A stretch of 64,000 nucleotides of DNA from JAWKTT01 sp041398965 (GCA_041398965.1 JAWKTT010000003.1:1-64000); one strand, 5' to 3'. Counted from the stretch's first letter, positions 9,265-17,712 are shown. Made by a program: numbers and translations. The notes: generated by a model from the sequence alone, not told the origin.

Positions 9265-9888
9265 GGTCGTGTCTCCGGTTAACAACTACTGATGGTTTCG
9301 ACTCGAAAAGCGAATCGACCTAAAGCGGCAGGAACGCCCTGCGCACAGTCCTCATCTCTAGGCAGAGTAGCGCCTAGTAATCCGCATCAGAGAAGCATCT
9401 AGATATAAGCGTCTAGCATGGCCCCCGTCCCCCGCGATTGAGTTACGGGCGAAAGCGACAATCCGCGAAGTGGTATGGTGACAATCGCACGCAATCGCAA
9501 TTGTGGAAGTCAGCAATCCACACAGTGCGACGAGTTAACGGATTCGATGAGTCAGGAATATCCTGACATACCACGATCCCTCAACTCCAGATACCGACCA
9601 CAAGAGAAACAATAAAGCGGCGCCCGGGGAAAGTAATTTATAGCAGCACGCTATAAAGAAGAGTGAGAAAGTCCAAATAAACCCTTCGTTTCCCAAATTA
9701 ACATTCGTGAGTGCTGATGTCAAGTCGCCACGTCATGCGTCTAGGGCTTTCAGTTTTTCCAAACAGGCGGGACTGGAAGTCCGGCCTAAAGTTGACCCAG
9801 CTTCTAAAACTGAGCCACCCTGGTCATGCACAGACAGAAATGTCTGTGCTACCAGGGGGCATTGACGATCAGGTCGCCGTCGTGTTGG
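9265..9888. other. 624-bp gene-free region with a long hairpin downstream of lpdA
   Basis: No gene is supported; a 62-codon minus frame at 9535-9723 lacks any recognisable features. A large palindrome spans 9818-9857: outer arms CCCTGGT/ACCAGGG and inner arms GCACAGACA/TGTCTGTGC closed by a GAAA loop. It lies 32 bp past the lpdA stop and could stabilise or end that transcript, but no T-tract follows on the minus strand. The rest is AT-richer than the genes and presumably includes the LEPR-XLL promoter. Confidence 0.5.
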
Positions 9889-11313
9889 CTACTTTTTGGG
9901 GCGGAACATGTGGGTGGCTTGGCCGTAGGCGGCTTCGGCCGACTCCATGAGGGTTTCCGACAACGTCGGATGGGCGTGGATCGACTCGGCAAGGTCGCGC
10001 GCGACGGCAGCAGATTCAACGGCCAGGACCCCCTCGGCGATCAACTCGCCTGCTCCAGCACCGACAATTCCCACGCCGAGCACACGTTCGGTGACAGGGT
10101 CGAAAATCATCTTCGTTAACCCTTCCGTTCGCCCAATGGCTTGGGCTCGACCCGATGCGGCCCACGGGAATCGCACAACCTTGACCTCTCGCTGTTGTTC
10201 CTTCGCCTGAGTCTCGGTCAGTCCGCACCATGCCACTTCGGGATCGGTAAAAACCACGGCCGGAATGGCGATGCTGTCGAACTCGGCTGGCTCTCCAAGC
10301 AAAGTTTCGATGGCCACCTTGGCTTCGCGAGTCGCCTTGTGGGCCAGCATCGGTTCTCCGGCAACATCTCCGATCGCCATGATGGCAGGGTCAGACGTGC
10401 GCATGTTCCGGTCGACTTCAATAAATCCCCGCTCGGTCGCCTTCGCCAGCGTCTTCTCGATCCCGATGCTCCGTCCGTTCGGAATGCGGCCGACCGAAAC
10501 GAGCACGCGATCAAACAACTGCGGTGAAGGAACTCCGTCCCCTTCCAACACCACTTCAATCCCCGCCTCAACCGGCGTGACCGAGACGACTTTGGTCGAT
10601 GTATGAATGGCTGCAAACTGTTCCTGCAACCGCTTTGCCAACGGGTTGACGAGGTCGCGGTCGGCACCAGTGAGAATCTGAGGCAACATTTCGACGACGG
10701 TGACAGCCGAGCCCAGAGCAGCGTACACACTCCCCATTTCGAGACCGATGTATCCTCCGCCGATGACGAGCAGTTTCTTCGGGATGTCGGCCAAAGCAAG
10801 GGCACCGGTCGAGTCCATGATGCGTGGGTCGCCAAGGTCGAACGCTTTCGGCATGGCTGGGCGCGAACCGACCGCGACAATCGCCTTGTCGAACGTCAGC
10901 TTTCCAGTCTTGCCACTCGGATATTTAAGCGTCAGTTCTTGCGAATTGACGAATTCGCCCCGAGCCTGAATGAGTTGTACGCCGCGAGCTTTGCAAAGTT
11001 GACGAATGCCGCCAGTCAACTTGCCGATGACCCCGTTCTTGAAGTCTCGCAGCTGATCGAGGTTGATCTCAGGCTTTGGGTAGATCAGCCCCCACGCTTT
11101 CGCTTCTTCTGCTTCGTGAATGAGCTTGGCGACGTGCAGCAGAGCCTTGGAGGGGATGCAACCACGATTGAGGCAGACCCCGCCAGGCTCGGCATCTTGA
11201 TCGACAAGGACCACCTGCATTCCATGGTCGGCTGCCTCGAACGCCGCCGGATAGCCCCCCGGGCCTCCACCGAGAACCACCAGTTGTGTCTGCAGAACTT
11301 CAGGCTCGGACAT
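9889..11313 (-). CDS. lpdA: Dihydrolipoyl dehydrogenase (E3)
   Basis: 474 residues, the usual length. It is the flavoprotein that reoxidises dihydrolipoyl groups of 2-oxoacid dehydrogenases with NAD. Visible motifs are the FAD site VVLGGGPGGYPAAFEAADHG, the redox disulfide GGVCLNRGCIPSK, the NAD-binding GGGYIGLEMGSVYAALG, FAD motif IMAIGDVAGEPMLAHKA, and the C-terminal catalytic HAHPTLSE. The ATG at 11313 is followed by SEPEVLQTQLVVLGGGPGG. It is not in an operon with odhB, which lies 6 kb away beyond an insertion sequence. Its 3' 119 bp is duplicated at 8320-8438. Confidence 0.97.
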   Translation of the reverse strand: MSEPEVLQTQLVVLGGGPGGYPAAFEAADHGMQVVLVDQDAEPGGVCLNRGCIPSKALLHVAKLIHEAEEAKAWGLIYPKPEINLDQLRDFKNGVIGKLTGGIRQLCKARGVQLIQARGEFVNSQELTLKYPSGKTGKLTFDKAIVAVGSRPAMPKAFDLGDPRIMDSTGALALADIPKKLLVIGGGYIGLEMGSVYAALGSAVTVVEMLPQILTGADRDLVNPLAKRLQEQFAAIHTSTKVVSVTPVEAGIEVVLEGDGVPSPQLFDRVLVSVGRIPNGRSIGIEKTLAKATERGFIEVDRNMRTSDPAIMAIGDVAGEPMLAHKATREAKVAIETLLGEPAEFDSIAIPAVVFTDPEVAWCGLTETQAKEQQREVKVVRFPWAASGRAQAIGRTEGLTKMIFDPVTERVLGVGIVGAGAGELIAEGVLAVESAAVARDLAESIHAHPTLSETLMESAEAAYGQATHMFRPKK

Positions 11314-11516
11314 CGAACATCACCTTACGGAAGAGGGGAGCAAAGGACTCATGCTGGAATGTGCAAAGCTTAGTCGGCCCGACGTCACGATCAAGGATGC
11401 CTTGGTCGAAAGTAACGCTCTGTCGCAGTTTTGGCGATTCTGAGATACACTCCTCCCAGTCGTTGGCCTCCCCCGGCTCTGGGGAGATGGATGGTTTTCT
11501 CTCAGGGAATGCTCTG

Positions 11517-11900
11517 ATGTCTGACCTCGAACCACTCGCTGTTCCCGAAGAAATTCCTGTGTCCCGAGGATCGCTTTACGGGCGAATCGTGATGTACGGC
11601 ATCCTTGGACTGCTGCTGGTGTTTGGGGTGCTCGATTATCGAGCCAAGTCGTCCGCATCAAAAACAGCCACGATCTGGGGAGACCTCGTCGTTCGCGAAG
11701 AGATGGACAACCGCCTTCGCAAGAGCAACCACGCCCAGTATATCGACGGAACACCCACCTTGGCGGAGTACGATGTCCCCAACGAAATGGGCGGCACCGA
11801 TAACATCCTGGAATACACATGGCACGGTGCCATCAGAAACTACGTCGTCAAACTCAGCCTCGCCAATGGGGTTGACCCAATGGTTATCAAAGTCGAATAG
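11517..11900 (+). CDS. Hypothetical protein with one membrane span
   Basis: 127 residues from the ATG at 11517; longer readings lack a convincing N-terminus. About 20 residues face the cytoplasm, then GRIVMYGILGLLLVFGVLDY spans the membrane, and about 85 soluble residues follow (NEMGGTDNILEYTWHGAIRNYVVKLSL). I do not recognise the family. It is transcribed away from lpdA, and a repeat plus the IS follow it. Confidence 0.65.
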   Translation: MSDLEPLAVPEEIPVSRGSLYGRIVMYGILGLLLVFGVLDYRAKSSASKTATIWGDLVVREEMDNRLRKSNHAQYIDGTPTLAEYDVPNEMGGTDNILEYTWHGAIRNYVVKLSLANGVDPMVIKVE

Positions 11901-11924
11901 CAGAATCAGCGGTCTCCCCCCCTT

Positions 11925-12039
11925 TACGGGGTGCATTCCCCGGATTGTGATCCTCGCCAACTGGTGATCTTTGTTGTCAGCCTCTCCCTCTCCCCCACTG
12001 TCGACGTCCCTATTTCATAGGGCTTTCCAGTGGGGGAGA
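11925..12039 (-). repeat. R2 dispersed repeat, interrupted on its right by the IS
   Basis: The plus strand reads GGGTGCATTCCCCGGATTGTGATC...CTCTCCCCCACTGTCGACGTCCC...GGGCTTTCCAGTGGGGGAGA. The reverse complement matches the repeats at 42286-42445 and 60048-60215. The palindromic arms are TCTCCCCCACT and AGTGGGGGAGA. The right arm ends exactly where the insertion sequence starts, and the missing continuation reappears at 13753 beyond the IS (GGGCCGGGGTGAGGGGGA). Confidence 0.8.
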
Positions 12040-12134
12040 CAGAATGGAAGGACCGGCGATCACTGGGTGCGTGGGTTAGAATTTGGGTGATTGCTGTTCC
12101 CGATTTCCAGAGCCATAACAGTGAGGCTGGTCCG

Positions 12135-13340
12135 ATGATGACGTTACGATACGTGGGGCTTGATGTCCATAAAGATTCGATTTCGGTGGCGGTTGCCGAT
12201 GTGGGGGATGCGGCGGCGCAGGTTCTTGAGCGGTTGCCGTTCGATGAAGCGCGGGTGTTGAAGTTGTTGCGAACTTTGGGGCCGCTTGGTTCGTTAAAGG
12301 TCTGTTACGAGGCGGGGCCGACGGGGTATGGGTTGCAAAGGTTCTTAGAGGAGAAGGGGGTGGACTGTGTGGTCATTTCGCCGTCGATGGTGCCGCAGCA
12401 GCTGAGTCGCGTGAAGACGGATCGACGCGATGCCAAGAGGCTGGCCCACTTCTTGCGATCGGGCGACTTGGTGACCATCTGGATTCCCGATGCCGCGACC
12501 GAAGCGATCCGCGACTTGGTGCGTGCGCGGGATGATGCTCGTCTTTGCGAACGGCGCATCCGGCAGCAGTTACTCAAGTTTCTGTTGCGTCAGGGACGAC
12601 GCTTCACCGAAGGTGTTTCGCATTGGACCAAGACGCACTGGTCGTGGATTCGTCGGCAGACGTTTGACTTCGAAGCACAGAATCAACTGTTGGCCGACGC
12701 CATCGCCACGGCAGACCAAGCCCAGTCCCGCATCACCCGACTCAACGCCGACATCCATGACGCACTGGCCGACTGGCGACTCGGCCCGCTGGTGCAGAAC
12801 TTGCAGGCGTTCTGCGGAATTCAGGAGTTGACGGCCGTCGGAATTGTCGCAGAGATTGGCGACTTTGAACGATTCCCGACAGCGGCGAAGTTCATGTCGT
12901 TTGTCGGCTTGGTTCCCAGCGAAGCGTCGAGCGGTCCAACACGTCGTCAGGGTGGGATCACCAAGAGCGGCAACCGCCATGTGCGACGTCTGCTGATCGA
13001 AGCAGCCTGGCACTATTATCATGCCCGACCAAACGCGAGCCTCGCACTGTTACAGCGGCGCGAAGGTCTGCCTCAGGAGGTCATCGACATCGCCGACAAC
13101 GCGCTGCGACGACTGCGAAAACGCTCGCTGAAGTTGCAGCGAATCAAGAAGTCTGCCACGAAGATCGTCACCGCGCTGGCCCGCGAGTTGGCGGGGTTCC
13201 TGTGGTCCGCCGCGATCACCACGCAGCGTCTGCATCGCGAACAGACTTCCCCACCAGCGACCTCAAAACGGGCGAAGCATGATCGTGACAAACAGCAACA
13301 CACGAAACGCGAACAGACACCACTCCCAACAGAATTGTGA
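12135..13340 (+). CDS. IS110-family transposase (DEDD recombinase)
   Basis: 401 residues from ATG 12135 (or 12138). The N-terminal RuvC-like DEDD domain starts MTLRYVGLDVHKDSISVAVA, with the first catalytic Asp in GLDVHKD. YEAGPTGYGLQRFL and KTDRRDAKRLAHFLRSGDL follow. The C-terminal Transposase_20 part has FCGIQELTAVGIVAEIGDFERF and the serine-containing SFVGLVPSEASSG...GGITKSGNRHVRRLLIEAAW motif expected of this family. The C-terminus is basic (SKRAKHDRDKQQHTKREQ). Family members excise and reinsert their element site-specifically under an RNA guide. The ORF is undamaged, so this copy may be active. Confidence 0.96.
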   Translation: MMTLRYVGLDVHKDSISVAVADVGDAAAQVLERLPFDEARVLKLLRTLGPLGSLKVCYEAGPTGYGLQRFLEEKGVDCVVISPSMVPQQLSRVKTDRRDAKRLAHFLRSGDLVTIWIPDAATEAIRDLVRARDDARLCERRIRQQLLKFLLRQGRRFTEGVSHWTKTHWSWIRRQTFDFEAQNQLLADAIATADQAQSRITRLNADIHDALADWRLGPLVQNLQAFCGIQELTAVGIVAEIGDFERFPTAAKFMSFVGLVPSEASSGPTRRQGGITKSGNRHVRRLLIEAAWHYYHARPNASLALLQRREGLPQEVIDIADNALRRLRKRSLKLQRIKKSATKIVTALARELAGFLWSAAITTQRLHREQTSPPATSKRAKHDRDKQQHTKREQTPLPTEL

Positions 13341-13733
13341 CGATGATGTTCTAACTAGGATAATGTTACATCGATACGACAGCATCATTTGCCAGAGATT
13401 ATTCTTTGTAGGATGATGTTGTGAGATGTCTGCGAAGAGACAACGATGACAACAACCGACTGCCCCCCAAGGAGACGACAGCGACGCCGTGGCGGTGTGG
13501 AGACCGACGAACGGGAAGCACCCTCGATGCCCTCTTGAGCATTCCTTCACAGGAACACGCTCGTCCTGGAGACTGAGGTTCCTCCCAGACGAAACCTTGC
13601 CTTGCGGTAACCAACCCGCGTATCTCAGAGTGCCAGTCTCCCACCCCCACCGGCCCGCTGCCATCCCCAGGAGAAAATCATGACCTGACGCCCCCCTTTC
13701 AGTCAAACAGAAAAAGCCCCCCCCCACACTTGA
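13341..13733 (+). ncRNA. Candidate guide (bridge/seek) RNA region of the IS
   Basis: 393 noncoding bases between the transposase stop and the right subterminal repeat are conserved between the two IS copies apart from small indels. In IS1111-type elements the guide RNA is encoded in this position. Visible structures are a stem-loop at 13379-13422 (ACAGCATCAT with ATGATGTTGT, 24-nt loop) and a second at 13551-13583 (AGGAAC with GTTCCT). A C-rich stretch at 13633-13670 includes TCTCCC, complementary to the GGGAGA at the target, but low complexity makes that weak. RNA ends and guide loops cannot be fixed by eye. Confidence 0.5.
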
Positions 13734-13830
13734 CCGGTCCTTCCATATCAGAGGGCCGGGGTGAGGGGGATTGCGGTTCAAGTCTTGCTCTGTAACCGAG
13801 TCTGACTCTGTAACAGCGACGCGCCTGTTT

Positions 13831-13882
13831 GTCGCCTTTCGCTCCGCGAAAGCAGCGCCCCTTTCGCGGAGCGAAAGGCGAC
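13831..13882. repeat. R3 REP-like perfect palindrome
   Basis: Two perfectly complementary 21-bp arms, GTCGCCTTTCGCTCCGCGAAA (written as 20+1 bases: GTCGCCTTTCGCTCCGCGAA then A) and its reverse complement, are separated by a 10-bp spacer. A degenerate copy lies at 4399-4447. It is intergenic, between the IS and a methyltransferase gene. Such palindromes are typical REP elements mobilised by RAYT transposases, but no RAYT gene is in the window. Confidence 0.85.
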
Positions 13883-13969
13883 TATGATTGCGGCCTCAAG
13901 CCGCGTGAGGTATCCACTTCGTCCACTTCGCAAGACGACCGCATGAGCGTCCCATGAGCGTCCACCGCT

Positions 13970-14180
13970 CCCCCTCATCCCAACCTTCTCCCTCGTTGGC
14001 GCGCTTCCTGAAGTAGCACGACTATCACGGGGGAGAAGGAGCCACGGGTCGGCTCCGCCTCCGCAGTCTCTGTGCCGAACAGTATTGACCTTCTCCCCCC
14101 GTGGGAACGCGGTCTGAAGTCGGAGCGTCGTCTCCGGGGGAGAAGGAGTTACGCGTCGGCTGACGCCTCCGGTTCGGGGA
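13970..14180. repeat. R2-type repeats in tandem, uninterrupted target arms
   Basis: Two units occur. The first runs CCTTCTCCCTCG...ACGGGGGAGAAGGAGCCACG, and the second CCTTCTCCCCCCGTGGGAAC...CCGGGGGAGAAGGAGTTACG, followed by GCGTCGGCTGACGCCTCCGG. The second unit is the reverse complement of the repeat flanking the second IS copy and of 42286-42375. Each ends in a GGGGGAGA/AGG arm like the IS insertion site but with nothing inserted. The 13753-14298 gap holds only these repeats and R3. Confidence 0.75.
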
Positions 14181-14298
14181 GTTGCCATGTGGGGAATGCC
14201 CCCCCTTTATGAGGTTTCGGGAAATCACATTGACACTCTTGCGGCATTCGCATTAAAAGCCCGTTGTTCTCTTTTCCCGAACTTGCCGAGGCGAGCCG

Positions 14299-15159
14299 AT
14301 GTCGCTGTCCAGCTATTGGAATTCCAATCCTTCCACATCCACCGCACCACTCCCGAACGACTGGAGTGCCGCCGATGGAACGATCGTGCTGGCGATGGAC
14401 CGGTATCGGCTGCTCAAATTCTTGCCGACTCGGGGGAACGTTGCCGAGATTGGGGTCGCTCGGGGGCGATTCTCCCGGCTGATTACCTGGCACACCCGCC
14501 CTGAACTGCTCGCCCTCGTTGACCCTTGGATTCATCAGTCGCAACTGCACGAAACGAACAGTCACAATGTCGGGCAACAGTTTCAGGATCGACGGCACAA
14601 GTTGGTGTCGGCGATGTTCAAGGTCATCGGACCGTTATTTCGGACGAAGGTAGAGATCGTCCGCGACTACTCGGTCCCTGCGGCCACAAAGTTCGCCGAT
14701 GAGACCTTCGACTGGGTCTACATTGACGGAGACCATTCGTATTCGGCCGTCCGGGATGACCTCGCCTCGTGGGTCCCGAAGCTGAAGCGAGACGGCTTCA
14801 TTCTTGGGCACGATTTCGCTCGACACACTGGGGCATTGACCGGGGAATATGGGGTCGTCGAAGCGGTTCGCGACTTCCTTGCGGAGCATCCCGAATTCCG
14901 CCTGATCGCCACAACGAACGAACACTTCCCGACGTTTGTGATCGCTCGGCACGAAGGGAATCAAAATCTGCGTCAGTTTCTAACTCAGCTCTGTGCCCGC
15001 GAGACGTACCTCGTGCGGGTTCCAACAGAGAGCCTTTGGGACTTTTCGCAGACTCTCCTGAAGTCTTCCAAGACTCGGCGGGCTTCGCTCATTGATTGTG
15101 CCGTGAAGACTCCGGTCGACTACATTCCATCCGCGAGCCGAGAGTCCCGTGCCGCCTGA
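14299..15159 (+). CDS. Class I SAM-dependent methyltransferase (Methyltransf_24 type)
   Basis: 286 residues. The SAM-binding motif is NVAEIGVARGRFSRLI at about residue 47. The later acidic motif FDWVYIDGDHSYSAVRDDL and GFILGHDF are typical of the Methyltransf_24 group, which often modifies sugars in surface polysaccharides or natural products. The substrate is unknown. It stands alone, with repeats upstream and a PEGA lipoprotein gene about 400 bp downstream. Confidence 0.88.
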   Translation: MSLSSYWNSNPSTSTAPLPNDWSAADGTIVLAMDRYRLLKFLPTRGNVAEIGVARGRFSRLITWHTRPELLALVDPWIHQSQLHETNSHNVGQQFQDRRHKLVSAMFKVIGPLFRTKVEIVRDYSVPAATKFADETFDWVYIDGDHSYSAVRDDLASWVPKLKRDGFILGHDFARHTGALTGEYGVVEAVRDFLAEHPEFRLIATTNEHFPTFVIARHEGNQNLRQFLTQLCARETYLVRVPTESLWDFSQTLLKSSKTRRASLIDCAVKTPVDYIPSASRESRAA

Positions 15160-15555
15160 CTCTTGTCAGGTCGCGCTTGCTCGGTCAGTTCTGCGTTCGA
15201 CGCGTCATCGCCAGGCCGTGTGCAGACGAAGCAGGGGGTGAACAGCAGTCTTGGCAACCAAGACGCACCTTTTGAGGGGCGTCCGCCAACGCGGCGTCTT
15301 GCATCCGCGAAAAGTGCAACATTCCGTGGCGAACTCACTGGAAGAGAACACGACGACAACCGTCTGCTCCAAGTCGTCCCAATCTTGGTGTCATTCCGTC
15401 CATCGCTCTCGTTGACGTTTCCGCACAGACGTAAAAACCACAAAAACAGGACGAGAGTGGCTCGTCGTCGAGATTCCTCTTGGCGAGTTGTGGGTCGAGT
15501 CTTTACACTCCCGGCCCTTCCTTAATGCCCCCGACGATTCCGGGACCCTTCACTG
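15160..15555. other. 396-bp gene-free stretch
   Basis: I see no gene, RNA or clear repeat here. Short open frames are antisense chance frames. The right end must carry the promoter of the PEGA lipoprotein gene. Confidence 0.4.
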
Positions 15556-15978
15556 ATGTTTCTCCCCCCTGGACAGAAGCAGATTCTGGCAATCGCAGCA
15601 ATCATGCTGTTGATGGGGGGAGGGTGTGTCAGTCGACGAATGACAGTTCGGACCGAACCTTCGGGTGCCTTGGTCGAGATCAACGGGAAGCGAGTCGGGA
15701 CGACCCCTGCGTCGATGGACTTCACCTACTACGGCACCTATGAAATTCGGATCAGTAAGCCAGGCTACGAAACCAAGACGATCCATCAGCCTGTGTTGTC
15801 GCCATGGTATCAGGTTCCACCGATCGACTTTCTGTCCGACAACCTCTCGCCGGTGCAACTGACAAACCGTCATGAGTTCATCTATCCGCTGACGCCGGCT
15901 GTGCATGCACATCAGGAAGAGTCGACACTCGATGACCGAGCAGAAAACTTCCGCTCGCAGGCCCGTACCGGCCAGTAG
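15556..15978 (+). CDS. PEGA-domain lipoprotein
   Basis: 140 residues. The signal sequence ILAIAAIMLLMGGGCVSRR has a lipobox-like GGGC, so the protein is probably lipid-anchored. The PEGA domain fills residues 29-75: VRTEPSGALVEINGKRVGTTPASMDF (shown here in two parts: VRTEPSGALVEINGKR and VGTTPASMDF), then IRISKPGYETK. The remainder, YPLTPAVHAHQEES, is polar. PEGA domains are small beta folds of envelope proteins and have no catalytic role. It converges on odhB. Confidence 0.88.
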   Translation: MFLPPGQKQILAIAAIMLLMGGGCVSRRMTVRTEPSGALVEINGKRVGTTPASMDFTYYGTYEIRISKPGYETKTIHQPVLSPWYQVPPIDFLSDNLSPVQLTNRHEFIYPLTPAVHAHQEESTLDDRAENFRSQARTGQ

Positions 15979-16061
15979 CTCGTCCGCAGTCTCCTGCGTG
16001 GCGGACGGTGTGCCACGTGTCAGCGGTCTGCTGTCGGCTTGCACCGGGTCTGTCGGACAAT

Positions 16062-16100
16062 CAGGCCAGGGCGATCACAATGCTATCGCCCCGGCGCCTG
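16062..16100. terminator. Hairpin between convergent PEGA and odhB genes
   Basis: CAGGC and GCCTG form the outer pairing and GGGCGAT/ATCGCCC the inner stem (16069-16075 with 16085-16091). Its position between two converging genes suggests a shared transcription end. There is no T-tract, so Rho-independent action is doubtful. Confidence 0.4.
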
Positions 16101-16150
16101 CCTGACAGAAACGACAGTGTCGCGCCATGACCGCAGGTTTGGCGACGTTT

Positions 16151-17329
16151 CTAGATGTCGAGGACCAAGCGGGACGGGTCTTCGATGACATCCTTGATGC
16201 GGACAAGGAACTGCACCGCTTCGCGGCCATCGACAACGCGGTGATCGTAAGTGAGGGCAAGGTACATCATCGGACGGATGACCACCTGGCCGTTCACCGC
16301 GACTGGACGATCGACGATGCCGTGCATTCCGAGAACACCGCTTTGAGGCGGGTTCACGATCGGGGTCGAGAGCAGCGAGCCATACACCCCGCCGTTGGTG
16401 ATGGTGAAGTTCCCCCCCTCAAGTTCCTCCAGGCCGATCTTGTTTTCCTTAGCTCGGGCGGCAAACTCTCCGATAGCAATCTCGATCTCGGCGAGACTCA
16501 TTCGCTCAGCATTTCGCAGGACTGGGACCACCAACCCCTTTCCGCCACCAATGGCGACACCGATGTCGCAGTAGTTCCTGTAAATCAACTCTTTGCCATC
16601 AATCTCGGCACCAATCGCCGGGAAGGCCCCGAGAGCATCGACAACGGCCTTCACGAAGAATGACATGAACCCCAGTTTGACGCCGTGCTTCTTGACGAAG
16701 GCATCTTGATACTTCGCTCGGAGTTCTTTGATGGCCGAAAGGTCGCACTCGTTGAATGTGGTGAGCAAAGCGGCTGTCTGCTGGGCTTCGACGAGTCGTC
16801 GGGCAATTGTTTGCCGCATTGGAGACATCGGGACGCGACGTTCTTCGCGGACACCTTCGCTGCCGGATCCTGTACCATTAAGTCGACCTGAGAGATGCCG
16901 ATCGACATCTTCCTTAAGGAGTCGACCACCCGGTCCAGTTGCCGTGACCTCGCTCGCGGATGTTCCCGACTGAGCAAGCACGCGGGCCGCGGCGGGCATG
17001 GTGTGCGAAGCTGTTGTTCCCGCAGACTTCGACGGAGCTGGAGTAGAAACGGGTGCGGGAGCCTTCGCGGGGGCTGTCCCTGCGGGTCGGGGTGCGGCTT
17101 CGAAGTGGGCGATCACTTCGCCGACGGAGGCTGTTTCACCTGCACGTTTTAGGATTTTGGTGATTTTCCCGTCAGAAGGGGCCGGGACGTCGAACGTGGC
17201 CTTGTCGGTTTCAAGTCCGACGAGGTTGCCATCGGTTTCGATCCACCCCCCCTCCTTGACGTACCACTCACCGATGAAGACTTCGGAGATCGACTCTCCC
17301 ACGGCCGGAACCTTGATCTCGACTGTCAT
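16151..17329 (-). CDS. odhB: Dihydrolipoyllysine-residue succinyltransferase (E2 of 2-oxoglutarate dehydrogenase)
   Basis: 392 residues from ATG 17329, where MTVEIKVPAVGESISEVFI begins a standard lipoyl domain. An upstream extension of 51 codons is not E2-like. The lipoyl lysine is in LETDKATFD. An Ala/Pro linker precedes the E3-binding domain (PAAARVLAQSGTSASEVTAT, GPGGRLLKEDV). The catalytic domain ends in YDHRVVDGREAVQFL with the active His and Asp. CDIGVAIGGGKGLVVPVLR is typical of succinyl- rather than acetyltransferases. It is part of the TCA cycle. It stands alone here: E1 (sucA) is absent and E3 (lpdA) is 6 kb away. Confidence 0.95.
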   Translation of the reverse strand: MTVEIKVPAVGESISEVFIGEWYVKEGGWIETDGNLVGLETDKATFDVPAPSDGKITKILKRAGETASVGEVIAHFEAAPRPAGTAPAKAPAPVSTPAPSKSAGTTASHTMPAAARVLAQSGTSASEVTATGPGGRLLKEDVDRHLSGRLNGTGSGSEGVREERRVPMSPMRQTIARRLVEAQQTAALLTTFNECDLSAIKELRAKYQDAFVKKHGVKLGFMSFFVKAVVDALGAFPAIGAEIDGKELIYRNYCDIGVAIGGGKGLVVPVLRNAERMSLAEIEIAIGEFAARAKENKIGLEELEGGNFTITNGGVYGSLLSTPIVNPPQSGVLGMHGIVDRPVAVNGQVVIRPMMYLALTYDHRVVDGREAVQFLVRIKDVIEDPSRLVLDI

Positions 17330-17712
17330 GTCCCCCAAACCTCTCTGGACCACAGTAATGAATGGATGCACAGACTGCTTCGGGCCAGCGTGACACGATG
17401 CGTCGATGCTTATTGAAGATGGTGTTGAGAATATCGCGATTGCGGCAGGAACGGAATAGAGGTCGACGGAGAAAGTTGCCAAAGAGCGAGGGTCTCAAAA
17501 GTTGGTAAACAAGTTCGAGTGTCGCCGGATGCACCAAACATGATCCAGATGGTGTCGGTTCACGAACGATACTCGGGGAATGTGTTGTCGCGGGCACCAT
17601 CAGCGCATCGGTTTTATTCACTCGGGCTGGTGAGACGGCGATTCGTCGACCCGGGAAAAACGGAGTGTCAGAGGGAGATGAAGATTCCACAAGAATTCTG
17701 AAAACGAGTCGA

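Larger units (their letters stand above)
12040..13752 (+). mobile_element. IS1111-group (IS110 family) insertion sequence, intact copy
   Basis: The limits come from comparison with the second copy at 58272-59979 and from uninterrupted target sites. A 13-bp subterminal inverted repeat, ATGGAAGGACCGG at 12044-12056 and CCGGTCCTTCCAT at 13734-13746, is typical of the IS1111 subgroup. An AGA is found at both junctions (12037-12039 and 13750-13752), so the exact crossover is uncertain by up to 3 bp. The left noncoding end is about 95 bp and the right about 410 bp. There is no other target duplication. It is inserted in an R2 repeat arm GGGGGAGA. Confidence 0.88.

Noticed and set aside
9535..9723. 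62-codon minus frame with a hydrophobic stretch
   Set aside because: Short, no ribosome site, no similarity to known small membrane proteins; composition reflects local AT richness.
12030..12134. N-terminal extension of the transposase
   Set aside because: The extra 35 codons cover the IS left end and flanking repeat; the family start is MTLRYVGLDVHK at 12135/12138.
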